28,593 nt of DNA from Lactobacillus helveticus DSM 20075 = CGMCC 1.1877 (GTDB taxonomy: Bacteria > Bacillota > Bacilli > Lactobacillales > Lactobacillaceae), in the NCBI RefSeq assembly GCF_000160855.1, contig NZ_GG700752.1, positions 693,912 to 722,504 on the forward strand, given 5' to 3'. The position numbers and the translations under genes were made by a program. Position 1 is the stretch's first letter, and the number at the start of each line of letters is the position of its first letter. Under the pieces are notes generated by a model. It had not been told where the DNA came from and made no database searches. It saw only the letters and a program-made list of their open reading frames with translations. Below are positions 1 through 8,421 of this stretch, one piece after another.

Positions 1-39
1 TGTAAGCCTTACAATTTTTTTAAATAACACATCTTTTTC

Positions 40-68
40 TTGAATTACGAAAAATACATTGTTATACT
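40..68 (+). promoter_or_regulatory. Sigma-A type promoter of the cggR-gap operon
   Basis: TTGAAT at 40-45 and TATACT at 63-68 are separated by exactly 17 bp, close to the vegetative sigma-factor consensus. Transcription would begin near 75, leaving a leader of about 120 nt before cggR. No coding sequence explains this stretch. The promoter sits just upstream of the inverted repeats proposed as operator, as expected for a CggR-controlled glycolytic operon. Confidence 0.75.
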
Positions 69-72
69 AACA

Positions 73-178
73 GTGTCGATTGGGAAATGTATGAATTTGA
101 GATAATTATACGTTTCTCTTATATTTTTAAGTATTCTGGGACAGTAATCGACACAGATATGGTCACACATTGTCCCAG
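73..178 (+). promoter_or_regulatory. Dyad-rich leader, candidate CggR operator
   Basis: Two inverted repeats lie between the promoter and cggR. GTGTCGATT (73-81) is the exact reverse complement of AATCGACAC (146-154). CTGGGACA (136-143) is the exact reverse complement of TGTCCCAG (171-178). The GGGAC and TGTC elements recall the B. subtilis CggR operator, which is built of GGGAC-N6-TGTC-like half sites placed between promoter and gene. The arrangement here (palindromes, not direct repeats) differs from the Bacillus one. An operator read by the encoded repressor is inferred; the repeats could also fold in the 5' leader RNA. Confidence 0.5.
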
Positions 179-193
179 GGAAAGGAGGGAACG

Positions 194-1225
194 ATGAATT
201 CGGACTTTTCTTTGCTCGAAGCGCTCGTTCCCGACGTCTTAAAGATTCTTCGACAAAGGTATCTTGTCCTTGAGCAGATAGCACTTCATGCACCAATTGG
301 GCGGAGAAGTGTGGCTCAGCATTTAGGGCTTTCAGAGAGAAATGTAAGAACTGAGACTGAATATTTAAGTCAGTTAGGTTTGATTGAAACTAAAAGTTTC
401 GGCATGTTCTTAACTGAAAAGGGCAAGAAGACATTACAAGATGCAGGTCCGTTGATTGATCGTCTCTTTAATGCGGGTGAAACGGAATTGGCATTAGCTA
501 AGAAGCTAGGGATCGAAAGAACCTTGATTGTGCCTGGCAATGCTGATTTACAAGATCGCGTTTATGAAGAGATGGGGGAAGAGTTAAGTTCAGCATTAAG
601 TTTACTCTTGCCATTAGGTCATTCAATAGTTACAATTCTAGGTGGAGCGGCTTTAGCAAAATCCGCTAAGTATTTATCTCCTAGTTTAGGAAATAACCGC
701 CAGTTAGAATTTGTTCCCGGTCGAGGAGCTTTGGGCGAAAATGTAGAAACACAAAGTAATACAATCGTCCAAGAAATGGCAGCTAAAACCTCGGGTACTT
801 ACAAAACATTGTATTTACCTGAACAAGTTTCAGATGCAGCGTATAAATCTTTGATACGTGAATCCTCGATTGCGGATGTTCTGCAAGATATTTCGCAAAG
901 CGATGCTGTGATTCATGGCATTGGGTTAGCCCAAGAAATGGCACAGCGAAGAGGATATAATTCAATTAGACTTTCCGAGCTTCGCGAAAAGAAGGCCGTC
1001 ACCGAATGTTTCGGGTGTTTCTTCGATGAAAATGGCAAGGTTGTCGACCGTATAACCCAGGTTGGATTACAGTTTGAGAACCTATACAAAATACCCCACA
1101 TATTTGCCTTTGCCTGTGGTGCAAGAAAAGCCAAGGCAATCAAAGCATATATGCCAAATGCACCTCATCAAACCTGGTTAATTACTGATGAAAGTGCCTC
1201 AAATATGATTTTAAAGGGGAAATAA
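194..1225 (+). CDS. cggR: Central glycolytic genes regulator CggR (SorC/DeoR-family repressor)
   Basis: This is the transcriptional repressor of the glycolytic operon; in Bacillus CggR is released from DNA by fructose-1,6-bisphosphate. The 343-residue protein has an N-terminal winged helix-turn-helix (about residues 20-75, including SVAQHLGLSERNVR) followed by a SorC-type sugar-binding domain (GGAALAKSAKYLS, FVPGRGALGENVETQ, and a C-terminal FACGARKAKAI segment). The start is the ATG at 194, preceded by AAGGAGG at 182-188. An upstream in-frame TTG at 170 would place this ribosome binding site inside the gene and was rejected. It is the first gene of the operon, 55 bp before gap, behind the promoter at 40-68, so it probably controls itself and gap. 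Confidence 0.93.
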   Translation: MNSDFSLLEALVPDVLKILRQRYLVLEQIALHAPIGRRSVAQHLGLSERNVRTETEYLSQLGLIETKSFGMFLTEKGKKTLQDAGPLIDRLFNAGETELALAKKLGIERTLIVPGNADLQDRVYEEMGEELSSALSLLLPLGHSIVTILGGAALAKSAKYLSPSLGNNRQLEFVPGRGALGENVETQSNTIVQEMAAKTSGTYKTLYLPEQVSDAAYKSLIRESSIADVLQDISQSDAVIHGIGLAQEMAQRRGYNSIRLSELREKKAVTECFGCFFDENGKVVDRITQVGLQFENLYKIPHIFAFACGARKAKAIKAYMPNAPHQTWLITDESASNMILKGK

Positions 1226-1280
1226 AATCCCGTTTAAAATAAATTGTTGTTTATAGTTCTTAAAGGAGGACTTTTAGGTT

Positions 1281-2297
1281 ATGACAGTTAAAATTGGTAT
1301 TAACGGTTTCGGCCGTATCGGTCGTTTAGCATTCCGTCGTATTATGGATTTAGGCGAAAAGAGTAAGGATATCGAAGTTGTTGCTATTAACGACTTGACT
1401 ACTCCATCAATGCTTGCTTACTTACTTAAGTACGACACTACTCATGGTACTTTCAACCACGAAGTTTCATCAACTGAAGACGCTATCGTAGTTGACGGCA
1501 AGAAGTACCACGTATACGCTGAACCACAAGCACAAAACATCCCATGGGTTAAGAACGATGGTGTTGACTTTGTTCTTGAATGTACTGGTTTCTACACTAG
1601 CAAGGCTAAGTCACAAGCTCACCTTGACGCAGGTGCTAAGCGTGTATTGATCTCAGCTCCAGCTGGTAACGACTTGAAGACTATCGTTTACTCAGTAAAC
1701 GAAAACACTTTGACTCCTGACGATAAGATTGTTTCAGCTGCTTCATGTACTACTAACTCACTTGCACCAATGGCTAACGCTTTGGACAAGGAATTCGGTA
1801 TCGAAGTTGCTACTATGACTACTATACACGCATACACTGGTACTCAAATGACTTTGGATGGTCCTGCACGTAGTGGTAAGGAACAAGATGCTCGTGCTGC
1901 TGCTGAAAACATTATTCCTCATACTACTGGTTCAGCAAAGGCTATTGGTTTAGTATTGCCAAACTTGAACGGTAAGATGAACGGTCACGCACAACGTGTT
2001 CCAGTTCCAGATGGTTCAGAAACTGAATTAGTATCAATCTTGAGCAAGAAGGTTACTGCTGACGAAGTTAACGAAGCTATGAAGAAGTACGAAAGTCCAG
2101 CATTTGCTTACAATGGTGACCACATTGTTTCAAGCGATGTTTTGAACATGACTGCTGGTTCAATCTTTGACCCAACTCAAACTATGGTAACTACTGCAGG
2201 TGACAAGCAATTAGTTAAGACTGTTGCTTGGTACGACAACGAATACTCATTCACTTGCCAAATGGTTCGTACTTTATTACACTTTGCTACTCTTTAA
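1281..2297 (+). CDS. gap: Glyceraldehyde-3-phosphate dehydrogenase (glycolytic, NAD-dependent)
   Basis: It oxidises and phosphorylates glyceraldehyde-3-phosphate to 1,3-bisphosphoglycerate with NAD+ in the cytoplasm. The protein has 338 residues, the normal length. The N-terminal Rossmann motif is [14 protein letters not shown] (7-20), the catalytic cysteine is C156 in SAASCTTN and the partner histidine is H183 in [21 protein letters not shown] near the end is typical. The ribosome binding site AAAGGAGGA (1262-1270) precedes the ATG. Codon use is strongly biased to AAC, TAC, GGT, CGT and GAA, as for a very highly expressed gene and unlike neighbouring cggR. A terminator hairpin follows, so much of the mRNA may end here. 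Confidence 0.97.
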   Translation: MTVKIGINGFGRIGRLAFRRIMDLGEKSKDIEVVAINDLTTPSMLAYLLKYDTTHGTFNHEVSSTEDAIVVDGKKYHVYAEPQAQNIPWVKNDGVDFVLECTGFYTSKAKSQAHLDAGAKRVLISAPAGNDLKTIVYSVNENTLTPDDKIVSAASCTTNSLAPMANALDKEFGIEVATMTTIHAYTGTQMTLDGPARSGKEQDARAAAENIIPHTTGSAKAIGLVLPNLNGKMNGHAQRVPVPDGSETELVSILSKKVTADEVNEAMKKYESPAFAYNGDHIVSSDVLNMTAGSIFDPTQTMVTTAGDKQLVKTVAWYDNEYSFTCQMVRTLLHFATL

Positions 2298-2340
2298 TCA
2301 TTAATTTAAATTAACTGATTATAGTTAAGTGGTAATTGAG

Positions 2341-2375
2341 AAGGCGGAGGGAGATTCTTCCTTCCGCCTTTTTTT
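2341..2375 (+). terminator. Rho-independent terminator between gap and pgk
   Basis: AAGGCGGA (2341-2348) pairs with TCCGCCTT (2363-2370); the stem extends inward through GGGA/TTCC, including G-U pairs, around a small loop, and is followed by a run of T to 2375. An upstream in-frame start for pgk would have to translate through this hairpin. It probably sets a higher gap than pgk-tpiA transcript level through partial read-through. No good separate promoter for pgk was seen between the hairpin and the pgk ribosome binding site. Confidence 0.8.
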
Positions 2376-2409
2376 GAAGGAAAAATATCAAAATAATCGG
2401 AGGATTATA

Positions 2410-3621
2410 ATGGCTAAATTAATCGTTGACGATCTTGATGTTAAAGGCAAAAAGGTTTTAGTACGTGTAGACTTCAATGTTCCTATTAAGGACGGCGTTA
2501 TCGGTGATGACAACCGTATCGTTGCTGCACTTCCAACTATCAAGTACATCATTGAACATGGTGGTAAGGCTATTTTACTTAGTCACTTGGGCCGTGTTAA
2601 GTCAGATGCTGATAAGAAGGAATTATCATTAAAGCCAGTTGCTGAACGTTTAAGTGAACTTCTTAAGAAGCCTGTAACTTTTGTACCATCAAACGAAGGT
2701 AAAGAAGTTGAAGACGCTATCAACAACATGAAGGATGGCGACGTTGTTGTTCTTGAAAACACTAGATTCCAAGATATCGACAATGACTTTGGTAAGCGTG
2801 AATCAGGTAACGATCCTAAGCTTGGCGAATACTGGGCAAGCCTTGGTGACATGTTTGTAAACGACGCATTTGGTACTGCTCACAGAAGTCACGCATCAAA
2901 CGTTGGTATTGCTACTGCAATGAAGGAAAATGGTAAGCCTGCAGCTGCTGGTTACTTACTTGAAAAGGAAATCAAGTACTTAGGTGACGCTGTTGACAAT
3001 CCTGTACACCCATTCGTAACTATCTTGGGTGGTGCTAAGGTTTCAGACAAGATCGGTGTTATCAACAACTTGATTCCTAAGTCAGACCACATCTTAATCG
3101 GTGGTGGTATGGCTTACACCTTCTTAGCAGCTCAAGGTCACGAGATCGGTAAATCATTATTTGAAGCTGACAAGGTAGACCTTGCTAAGGAATTGCTTGA
3201 AAAGGCTGGCGACAAGATCGTTCTTCCAGTTGACAACGTAGCTGCAACTGAATTCTCAAACGATGCTTCACGTGAAGTTGTTGGTGATGACATTCCTGAC
3301 AACATGATGGGTCTTGACATTGGTCCTAAGACTATTGCTAAGTTCAAGGATATCTTAAAGGATGCTAAGACTGTTGTTTGGAATGGACCAATGGGTGCTT
3401 TCGAAATGCCTAATTTCGCAGAAGGTACTTTGGAAATCGGTCGTGCATTAGCAAACCTTACTGACGCAACTACTATTATCGGTGGTGGTGACTCAACTGC
3501 TGCTGCTAAGCAATTGGGTATCGCACCTAAGATCAGCCACATTTCAACTGGTGGTGGTGCTTCACTTAACTACCTTGAAGGTAAGGTATTGCCAGGTATC
3601 GCTTGCGTACAAGACAAGTAA
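2410..3621 (+). CDS. pgk: Phosphoglycerate kinase
   Basis: It transfers the acyl phosphate of 1,3-bisphosphoglycerate to ADP, giving ATP and 3-phosphoglycerate. The protein has 403 residues. Family signatures occur in order: RVDFNVP near the N-terminus, [25 protein letters not shown], the hinge and nucleotide site [25 protein letters not shown], and the C-terminal [13 protein letters not shown] and [13 protein letters not shown]. The ATG at 2410 is chosen because GGAGG lies at 2399-2403 and the protein then begins [20 protein letters not shown], the standard start. An upstream GTG at 2329 would run through the terminator and was rejected. It shares the highly expressed codon pattern of gap and is co-transcribed with tpiA. 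Confidence 0.97.
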   Translation: MAKLIVDDLDVKGKKVLVRVDFNVPIKDGVIGDDNRIVAALPTIKYIIEHGGKAILLSHLGRVKSDADKKELSLKPVAERLSELLKKPVTFVPSNEGKEVEDAINNMKDGDVVVLENTRFQDIDNDFGKRESGNDPKLGEYWASLGDMFVNDAFGTAHRSHASNVGIATAMKENGKPAAAGYLLEKEIKYLGDAVDNPVHPFVTILGGAKVSDKIGVINNLIPKSDHILIGGGMAYTFLAAQGHEIGKSLFEADKVDLAKELLEKAGDKIVLPVDNVAATEFSNDASREVVGDDIPDNMMGLDIGPKTIAKFKDILKDAKTVVWNGPMGAFEMPNFAEGTLEIGRALANLTDATTIIGGGDSTAAAKQLGIAPKISHISTGGGASLNYLEGKVLPGIACVQDK

Positions 3622-3646
3622 TTTTAGCTAAGGAGATAATAGACTA

Positions 3647-4405
3647 ATGAGTCGTACACCAATTATTGCTGGTAACTGGAAGTTACACATGAATCCAGAA
3701 CAAACTGCTGAATTCGTTGACGCTGTTAAGGACAAGTTGCCAGATCCAAGTAAGGTAGAATCACTTATTTGTGCACCTGCAGTTGACCTTGATGCTTTAA
3801 GAAAAGCAGCTAAGGGCTCAAACTTACACACCGGTGCTGAAAACTGTTACTTTGAAGACGAAGGTGCTTACACCGGTGAAACTTCACCTAAGGTCTTGAA
3901 AGAAATGGGTATAGACTACGTAATTATTGGTCACTCAGAACGTCGTGGCTACTTCCACGAAACTGATGAAGACATTAACAAGAAGGCTAAGGCAATCTTT
4001 GCTAATGGCTTAAAGCCAATTATTTGCTGTGGTGAATCACTTGAAACCCGTGAAGCAAACAAGCAAGAAGACTGGGTTGTTGGTCAAATTAAGGCTGCTT
4101 TAGATGGTCTTACTGCTGAACAAGTTTCAAACCTTGTTATTGCTTATGAACCAATCTGGGCTATTGGTACTGGTAAGACTGCTTCATCAGACCAAGCTGA
4201 AGAAATGTGCAAGACTATTCGTGAAACTGTTAAGGACTTGTACAACGAAGAAACTGCAGAAAACGTTCGTATTCAATACGGTGGTTCTGTAAAGCCAGCT
4301 AATATTAAGGAATTAATGTCAAAGCCTGACATTGACGGTGGCTTAGTTGGTGGTGCTTCACTTAAGCCTGAATCATACTTAGAATTAGTAAACTACCAAG
4401 ACTAA
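3647..4405 (+). CDS. tpiA: Triosephosphate isomerase
   Basis: It interconverts dihydroxyacetone phosphate and glyceraldehyde-3-phosphate. The 252-residue protein is a standard TIM barrel with the catalytic lysine K12 in GNWKLHM, electrophile H96 in IIGHSERR, base E168 in [12 protein letters not shown], and the phosphate-binding IQYGGSVKP and GGLVGGASL segments. AGGAGA (3631-3636) lies 10 bp before the ATG, and the gene starts 25 bp after pgk, so the two are one transcription unit. It is the last gene before a strong terminator. Codon use matches gap and pgk. Confidence 0.97.
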   Translation: MSRTPIIAGNWKLHMNPEQTAEFVDAVKDKLPDPSKVESLICAPAVDLDALRKAAKGSNLHTGAENCYFEDEGAYTGETSPKVLKEMGIDYVIIGHSERRGYFHETDEDINKKAKAIFANGLKPIICCGESLETREANKQEDWVVGQIKAALDGLTAEQVSNLVIAYEPIWAIGTGKTASSDQAEEMCKTIRETVKDLYNEETAENVRIQYGGSVKPANIKELMSKPDIDGGLVGGASLKPESYLELVNYQD

Positions 4406-4415
4406 TTTGATTACT

Positions 4416-4450
4416 AAAAAGGAACTTCTTACATAAAGAAGTTCCTTTTT
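4416..4450 (+). terminator. Terminator of the glycolytic operon
   Basis: A perfect 15-bp inverted repeat, AAAAAGGAACTTCTT (4416-4430) with AAGAAGTTCCTTTTT (4436-4450), encloses the loop ACATA. It lies 10 bp after the tpiA stop codon and ends in a T run, a textbook intrinsic terminator. Confidence 0.9.
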
Positions 4451-4540
4451 GTATGCATTTAATAACAGATGATAAAACTAAAAGCTGCTGCCGACGCCTA
4501 AATATAAGGGAATACATTGGTAAATAATAACATCTAACCC

Positions 4541-4568
4541 TTGTATTTTTTATCTAAAAAAGTATAAT
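4541..4568 (+). promoter_or_regulatory. Orphan sigma-A type promoter
   Basis: TTGTAT at 4541-4546 and TATAAT at 4563-4568 are 16 bp apart, a close match to the vegetative consensus. Transcription would start near 4575. No convincing protein gene follows. A 72-codon ORF from the ATG at 4574 would have essentially no leader, lacks homology I recognise, and runs through the hairpin at 4696-4730 into the opposite gene. Confidence 0.55.
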
Positions 4569-4574
4569 AGGTAA

Positions 4575-4733
4575 TGGAGGTTGAAATAATACAGAGTAAA
4601 CCTTCATTATTCAGTCTCTGCCTAATAATTCCTTATTACTTAATAAATACAAACTTTATGGCAGAAGATACATCTATATCTATATTACTTTCTAGAAAAA
4701 CCGTTATGAAGATCTTTCATAACGGTTTTTTCT
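4575..4733 (+). ncRNA. Candidate small RNA of about 160 nt
   Basis: The stretch from the predicted start of the orphan promoter to the T run of the hairpin at 4696-4730 has no supportable protein gene. It contains possible 5' pairings: AGGTT with AACCT, and TGAAATAAT with ATTATTCA with one bulged base. The promoter plus intrinsic terminator suggest a short transcript. This is inference: the same hairpin also serves the minus-strand gene that ends at 4736, so the terminator alone does not prove an RNA on the plus strand. The remainder of the gap, 4451-4540, holds nothing recognisable. Confidence 0.3.
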
Positions 4734-4734
4734 A
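4696..4734. terminator. Bidirectional terminator hairpin
   Basis: AAAAACCGTTATGAA (4696-4710) and TTCATAACGGTTTTT (4716-4730) form a perfect 15-bp stem around GATCT. T runs exist on both strands. It lies directly beyond the stop codon of the minus-strand gene at 4736-5257, so it ends that operon, and it would also stop plus-strand transcripts from the orphan promoter at 4541-4568. Confidence 0.85.
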
Positions 4735-4735
4735 T

Positions 4736-5257
4736 TTAATTAGGATTTATTTCCAACTTTTTGGCAATTGGTGGAAATGTTGGCAATTTTAATGGAGTGC
4801 CATGCCATTGAGTAAATAATACTGAAGTGAGTAAGATAAATGGAATGTCCTCTGGCTTAGTGATATTGCAAGTTAAAACAACGCCGTGTTCTGCCACGAT
4901 TGTTTTAACATTGGCAATACTCTTAAAGCCAGATCTAAAAGTATAAGTTCCTCGCTTAATGCTTCCTGTAACAATATATTTTAATTGAGTTAAATAAAAT
5001 ATGTTGGTATTAGGAGTGTTAAGCTTTTTAACACTAACTAAAGAATGATCTACTACGTCGATCGTGAAGGACGCAATCAATCCTGTACCATCAGTAAATA
5101 AACGCCCAATTTCATTTCTATTGGTGTCATATAGATATAAAGTATGATTTGGATTATCAAGATTACCTTGAATAATAAATTCAATTTTTCCCTTAGGATT
5201 GATCACAGGAATTTGACCATAATCTTTTTCTTGATTAAGTTCTAGCCAGAACAACAT
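4736..5257 (-). CDS. LURP-one/tubby C-terminal-like protein of unknown function
   Basis: This 173-residue protein has no signal peptide and no clear membrane helix. Its alternating hydrophobic strands, such as KIEFIIQGN, TLYLYDTNRNEIGRL, FTIDVVDHSLVSVKKL and FYLTQLKYIVTGSIKRGTYTFRS, followed by a C-terminal helix (PFILLTSVLFTQWHG), resemble the LURP-one-related fold (Bacillus YxjI type), a twelve-strand barrel around a helix. That assignment is by pattern only. The ATG at 5257 has AGAGGTGA upstream, and this ribosome binding site contains the stop codon of the preceding HAD gene, so the two are translationally coupled. Function cannot be stated. Confidence 0.7.
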   Translation of the reverse strand: MLFWLELNQEKDYGQIPVINPKGKIEFIIQGNLDNPNHTLYLYDTNRNEIGRLFTDGTGLIASFTIDVVDHSLVSVKKLNTPNTNIFYLTQLKYIVTGSIKRGTYTFRSGFKSIANVKTIVAEHGVVLTCNITKPEDIPFILLTSVLFTQWHGTPLKLPTFPPIAKKLEINPN

Positions 5258-5263
5258 ACTTTG

Positions 5264-6145
5264 TCACCTCTGATCCTGTTTATTTTCCTTTACAAATTGA
5301 TTTAATATATAAGCTACACCGTCTTCATTATTAGTTTTAGTAGTAATTTGTGCTAATCCTTTTATTACTGGAACAGCGTTACCTATCGCTACACCTATTC
5401 CAGCTTCTCGAATCATGCTTTCATCGTTGAGATTATCTCCAATAGCGGCAATTTCATCACGCTTAATATTTTTTAGCTTAGCATAGTCGAGTAAGGCAAT
5501 ACCTTTTTGTGCTTGCTGAGCATTAATTTCAATATTAGATGATGAACTTGAAGTAACAACTAAATCTCCAATTTGCGCTACTTCTTTTTTAACATTATCA
5601 AAAGCTTCATGACCACGTGAATCAAATGCAATGATTTTCATCACTTCAACCTCAGGATTATGTAATAAATCTTCAAAATGGTCAACTTGCTTCATATTCA
5701 TAATAGTCTTGTTTCCTGCAGAAATTGCAACTGCCTGCTTGAAATCAAGCAAAGGATTCAGGTCAACCATTAAATGAGCTACATTAGAGATACGTTGGTT
5801 TAAATCTTCAGTGTAAACTTGATCAGCGGTGATTATTTCAAAATAAAATCCTGCTTGATGCAATAATTCAACTATTTCTAAGGCTTTATAAGTGGGAATC
5901 TTATGTTTGACCATTAATTTACTGTCTTCATCAAAAACTAAGGCCCCATTTAAATTAATAAAACCCGTGTGCAAACCAGCATCCTTTAGAATGGCACGAG
6001 ATTCACGTGGAGCTCGACCGGTAGCAATTAAAAATTCAATGCCATTATCTTGTGCATTTTTCACAGCTTGAATATTTGCTTCAGAAACGGACATATCAGA
6101 ATTAAATAATGTACCATCGAGATCGCAAGCTACCAATTTGATCAT
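5264..6145 (-). CDS. Cof-type HAD-superfamily phosphatase
   Basis: This 293-residue protein belongs to the Cof/subclass IIB haloacid dehalogenase family, which dephosphorylates sugar phosphates, flavin phosphates and similar small molecules. Motif I is ACDLDGTLF with nucleophile D8 and D10, motif II lies near FLIATGR, and motif IV is GDNLNDESMI followed by IGNAVP. The cap domain lies between. The start is the ATG at 6145, preceded by GGGAGGAAA; a TTG five codons upstream would lie before this ribosome binding site and was rejected. It is the first gene of a two-gene minus-strand operon, divergent from ung. The substrate cannot be told from sequence. Two further Cof-type proteins lie at 17128-18768. 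Confidence 0.88.
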   Translation of the reverse strand: MIKLVACDLDGTLFNSDMSVSEANIQAVKNAQDNGIEFLIATGRAPRESRAILKDAGLHTGFINLNGALVFDEDSKLMVKHKIPTYKALEIVELLHQAGFYFEIITADQVYTEDLNQRISNVAHLMVDLNPLLDFKQAVAISAGNKTIMNMKQVDHFEDLLHNPEVEVMKIIAFDSRGHEAFDNVKKEVAQIGDLVVTSSSSSNIEINAQQAQKGIALLDYAKLKNIKRDEIAAIGDNLNDESMIREAGIGVAIGNAVPVIKGLAQITTKTNNEDGVAYILNQFVKENKQDQR

Positions 6146-6213
6146 AAAATTTCCTCCCAATTACTATTAAATTAATGATACCATAAAGGAGATTAGAAAA
6201 GAGGGTGTAAGAC

Positions 6214-6912
6214 TTGGCTAAAGAATTAATCGGTAATGACTGGGATAAGGTTTTAGATCCAGTTTTTGCAAGTGATAAGTATCACGAATTGCATAATTTT
6301 TTGAAGGAAGAATATTCTAATAAACGTATTTTTCCAGATATGTATCATATTTTTACTGCTTTTAAATTAACGCCATTTAATAAAACTAAAGTGGTGATTT
6401 TGGGCCAAGATCCATATCATAATCCAGGACAGGCAAATGGCATGAGTTTTTCTGTTATGCCAGGTACACCATTACCACCATCGCTTAGAAATATTTATAA
6501 AGAACTTTATGACGATGTTGGTGCACGTCCAGTTAACCATGGCTATTTAAAGAAATGGGCTGATCAAGGTGTATTGCTTTTGAATGCCGTATTAACTGTC
6601 CCTTATGCCCATGCTAATGGTCACCAAGGTAAAGGATGGGAAGATGTAACAGATACTGCTATTAAGGCATTAAGTGAGCGAGGAAAGGTTGTTTTTATTT
6701 TATGGGGTAGATTTGCTCAGAATAAAATCCCATTAATTGATCAAAGTAAGAACTTTATTATAAAATCATCTCATCCGAGTCCATTTTCAGCTGATAGAGG
6801 ATTTTTTGGCTCGCGTCCGTTTTCACGTTGTAATACGGCACTACTTAATTTTGGCGAGACGCCAATCGATTGGCAATTGTCAGAAACAGTAAATAAATCT
6901 GATTTAGCATAA
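6214..6912 (+). CDS. ung: Uracil-DNA glycosylase, family 1
   Basis: It removes uracil from DNA in base-excision repair. The 232-residue protein has the catalytic water-activating motif GQDPYH (D66 and H68), the uracil-binding segment [15 protein letters not shown], and the DNA-intercalation loop [12 protein letters not shown] with H187 and SRPFSRCN after it. The start is a TTG at 6214 with GAGGG at 6201-6205, giving MAKELIGN. Only 53 bp separate this ORF from the divergent HAD gene at 5264-6145; no high-quality promoter was resolved there. It lies 11 bp before pta and probably shares its transcript. Confidence 0.95.
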   Translation: MAKELIGNDWDKVLDPVFASDKYHELHNFLKEEYSNKRIFPDMYHIFTAFKLTPFNKTKVVILGQDPYHNPGQANGMSFSVMPGTPLPPSLRNIYKELYDDVGARPVNHGYLKKWADQGVLLLNAVLTVPYAHANGHQGKGWEDVTDTAIKALSERGKVVFILWGRFAQNKIPLIDQSKNFIIKSSHPSPFSADRGFFGSRPFSRCNTALLNFGETPIDWQLSETVNKSDLA

Positions 6913-6923
6913 GAGGTATATAT

Positions 6924-7913
6924 ATGAGCGTATTTTCATTATTTAAAAAACAAGTTGAAGCAGCAAAAAACAAAAAGAGAATTGTGTTTCCCGAAAGCGA
7001 TGATTTAAGAATCTTGACTGCCGTTTCTAATTTGAACAAGGACGGCATAATTGAACCGATTTTAATTGGTAACAAAGAGAATATTGCCAAGACAGCTGAA
7101 GAAAATAATTTGGATCTTGCCGGAGTAAAAATTTATGATCCTAATAATTATGCAGATTTAGATGAAATGGTAAAAGTATTTATAGAAGCTAGAAGAAAAG
7201 ATACTAGTGAAGCTGAAGCCAGAGCAAAATTAGCTAAGGAAAATTATTTCGGCACCATGCTTGTAAAGATGGGCTTAGCTGATGGAATGGTATCAGGTGC
7301 AGCTCATTCAACTGCAAATACTGTTTTGCCTGCTTTGCAATTGATTCATGCGGCTGAAGGGATGCATCGTGTGTCCGGTGCCTTTGTCATGGAAAAGGGC
7401 GATGAAAGATACATTTTTGCCGATTGTGCAATTAATATTGAACCAGATAAAGAAACTTTAGCTGAAATTGGTTATCAATCAGCATTAACCGCTAAGATGG
7501 CTGAAATTGATCCAAAAGTAGCATTTTTAAGCTTTTCTACTAAAGGATCTGCCGAAGGACCAATGGTTGATAAGGTTCATGATGCAACCGCAATGTTCCA
7601 AAAGAGTCACCCAGAAATTCCTGCAGATGGGGAATTGCAATTTGATGCCGCATTTGTTCCAACTGTTGGTGAAAAGAAAGCACCTGGTTCTAAAGTAGCT
7701 GGTCATGCAAATGTCTTTGTATTTCCAGAACTTCAATCAGGAAATATCGCATACAAGATGGTTCAACGTTTGGGTGGTTTCACTGCTGTAGGACCAATTT
7801 TACAAGGTCTAGCTGCACCAGTTAATGATTTATCTCGTGGATGCAGTGAACAGGATATTTATGACTTGGCAATTGTTACCGCTGCCCAAGCTTTAGCAAA
7901 GGATGAAAAATAA
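6924..7913 (+). CDS. pta: Phosphate acetyltransferase (phosphotransacetylase)
   Basis: It interconverts acetyl-CoA plus phosphate with acetyl phosphate plus CoA, linking pyruvate or phosphoketolase metabolism to acetate and ATP. The 329-residue protein is the short form made of the catalytic domain alone. It begins with KKRIVFPESDDLRIL and carries ADGMVSGAAHSTANTVLPAL, ADCAINIEPD, the KAPGSKVAGHANVFVFPEL segment and the terminal PVNDLSRGCSEQDIYDLA. AGAGGT lies just before the ATG. The stop codon overlaps the tsaE start by one base (TAATG), so the two are coupled. Confidence 0.96.
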   Translation: MSVFSLFKKQVEAAKNKKRIVFPESDDLRILTAVSNLNKDGIIEPILIGNKENIAKTAEENNLDLAGVKIYDPNNYADLDEMVKVFIEARRKDTSEAEARAKLAKENYFGTMLVKMGLADGMVSGAAHSTANTVLPALQLIHAAEGMHRVSGAFVMEKGDERYIFADCAINIEPDKETLAEIGYQSALTAKMAEIDPKVAFLSFSTKGSAEGPMVDKVHDATAMFQKSHPEIPADGELQFDAAFVPTVGEKKAPGSKVAGHANVFVFPELQSGNIAYKMVQRLGGFTAVGPILQGLAAPVNDLSRGCSEQDIYDLAIVTAAQALAKDEK

Positions 7914-8413
7914 TGACTAAGTTAGAAATTAATTCTGCAGAGGAGATGCAAAAATTAGGTGCATCTTTAGCTAAAACAGCTAAGCCTCATGATTTGCTTT
8001 TATTGAATGGAGATTTAGGTGCAGGTAAGACAACTCTTACACAAGGCTTAGGTCGTACGTTAGGCGTACATCGCCCAGTTAAAAGCCCAACTTTTACTAT
8101 TGTGCGTGAGTATCGTGAAGCTAAATTACCACTTTTCCATATGGATTTTTATCGTTTGGAAAATGATGATTTGTCCTCAATCGATTTAGATGGCTATCTT
8201 GCTGAACCAGGCTTGGTAGTAATCGAATGGCCTCAATTAGTAATGAATGATTTGCCTGATGAATATTTGCAATTAACAGTCACTAGAGTAGATGACAGCT
8301 GGGATTCAACCAAGCGTGTAGTTGAGTTAAATGCGCATGGCAAACGCAATGAAGAATGGGTTAAGGATGCTTTAACTGAATATGAAAAAGATCTAGGATT
8401 ATTCATGTCCTAG
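7913..8413 (+). CDS. tsaE: tRNA threonylcarbamoyladenosine biosynthesis ATPase TsaE
   Basis: TsaE (formerly YdiB/YjeE) is the ATPase that works with TsaB and TsaD to make t6A at position 37 of ANN-decoding tRNAs. The 166-residue protein carries Walker A GDLGAGKTT (33-41), SPTFTIVREY, the FHMDFYRLE strand and VVIEWPQL, all family hallmarks. It starts inside the pta stop codon. The pairing of pta with tsaE is common in lactobacilli by recollection. Its last codons and stop lie within the terminator hairpin at 8391-8421. Confidence 0.94.
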   Translation: MTKLEINSAEEMQKLGASLAKTAKPHDLLLLNGDLGAGKTTLTQGLGRTLGVHRPVKSPTFTIVREYREAKLPLFHMDFYRLENDDLSSIDLDGYLAEPGLVVIEWPQLVMNDLPDEYLQLTVTRVDDSWDSTKRVVELNAHGKRNEEWVKDALTEYEKDLGLFMS

Positions 8414-8421
8414 ATTTTTTT
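8391..8421. terminator. Bidirectional terminator overlapping the tsaE stop
   Basis: ATCTAGGA (8391-8398) pairs with TCCTAGAT (8408-8415) around a 9-nt loop, with T6 following on the plus strand and, on the minus strand, T5 after the GATC side. The tsaE stop TAG (8411-8413) lies within the right arm, and the convergent exonuclease gene ends at 8420. One hairpin thus serves both genes. Confidence 0.75.

Noticed and set aside
1..13. TGTAAGCCTTACA, a cre-like palindrome at the window start
   Set aside because: It is one base shorter than a cre, lacks the central CG, and the sequence to its left is not available.
3138..3542. 134-codon minus-strand ORF opposite pgk
   Set aside because: A shadow of the strongly biased pgk codons, with no ribosome binding site or recognisable domain.
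4574..4792. 72-codon ORF on the plus strand after the orphan promoter
   Set aside because: Its start is at the predicted transcription start with no ribosome binding site, it runs through a perfect terminator hairpin and into the opposite gene, and the composition is not protein-like.
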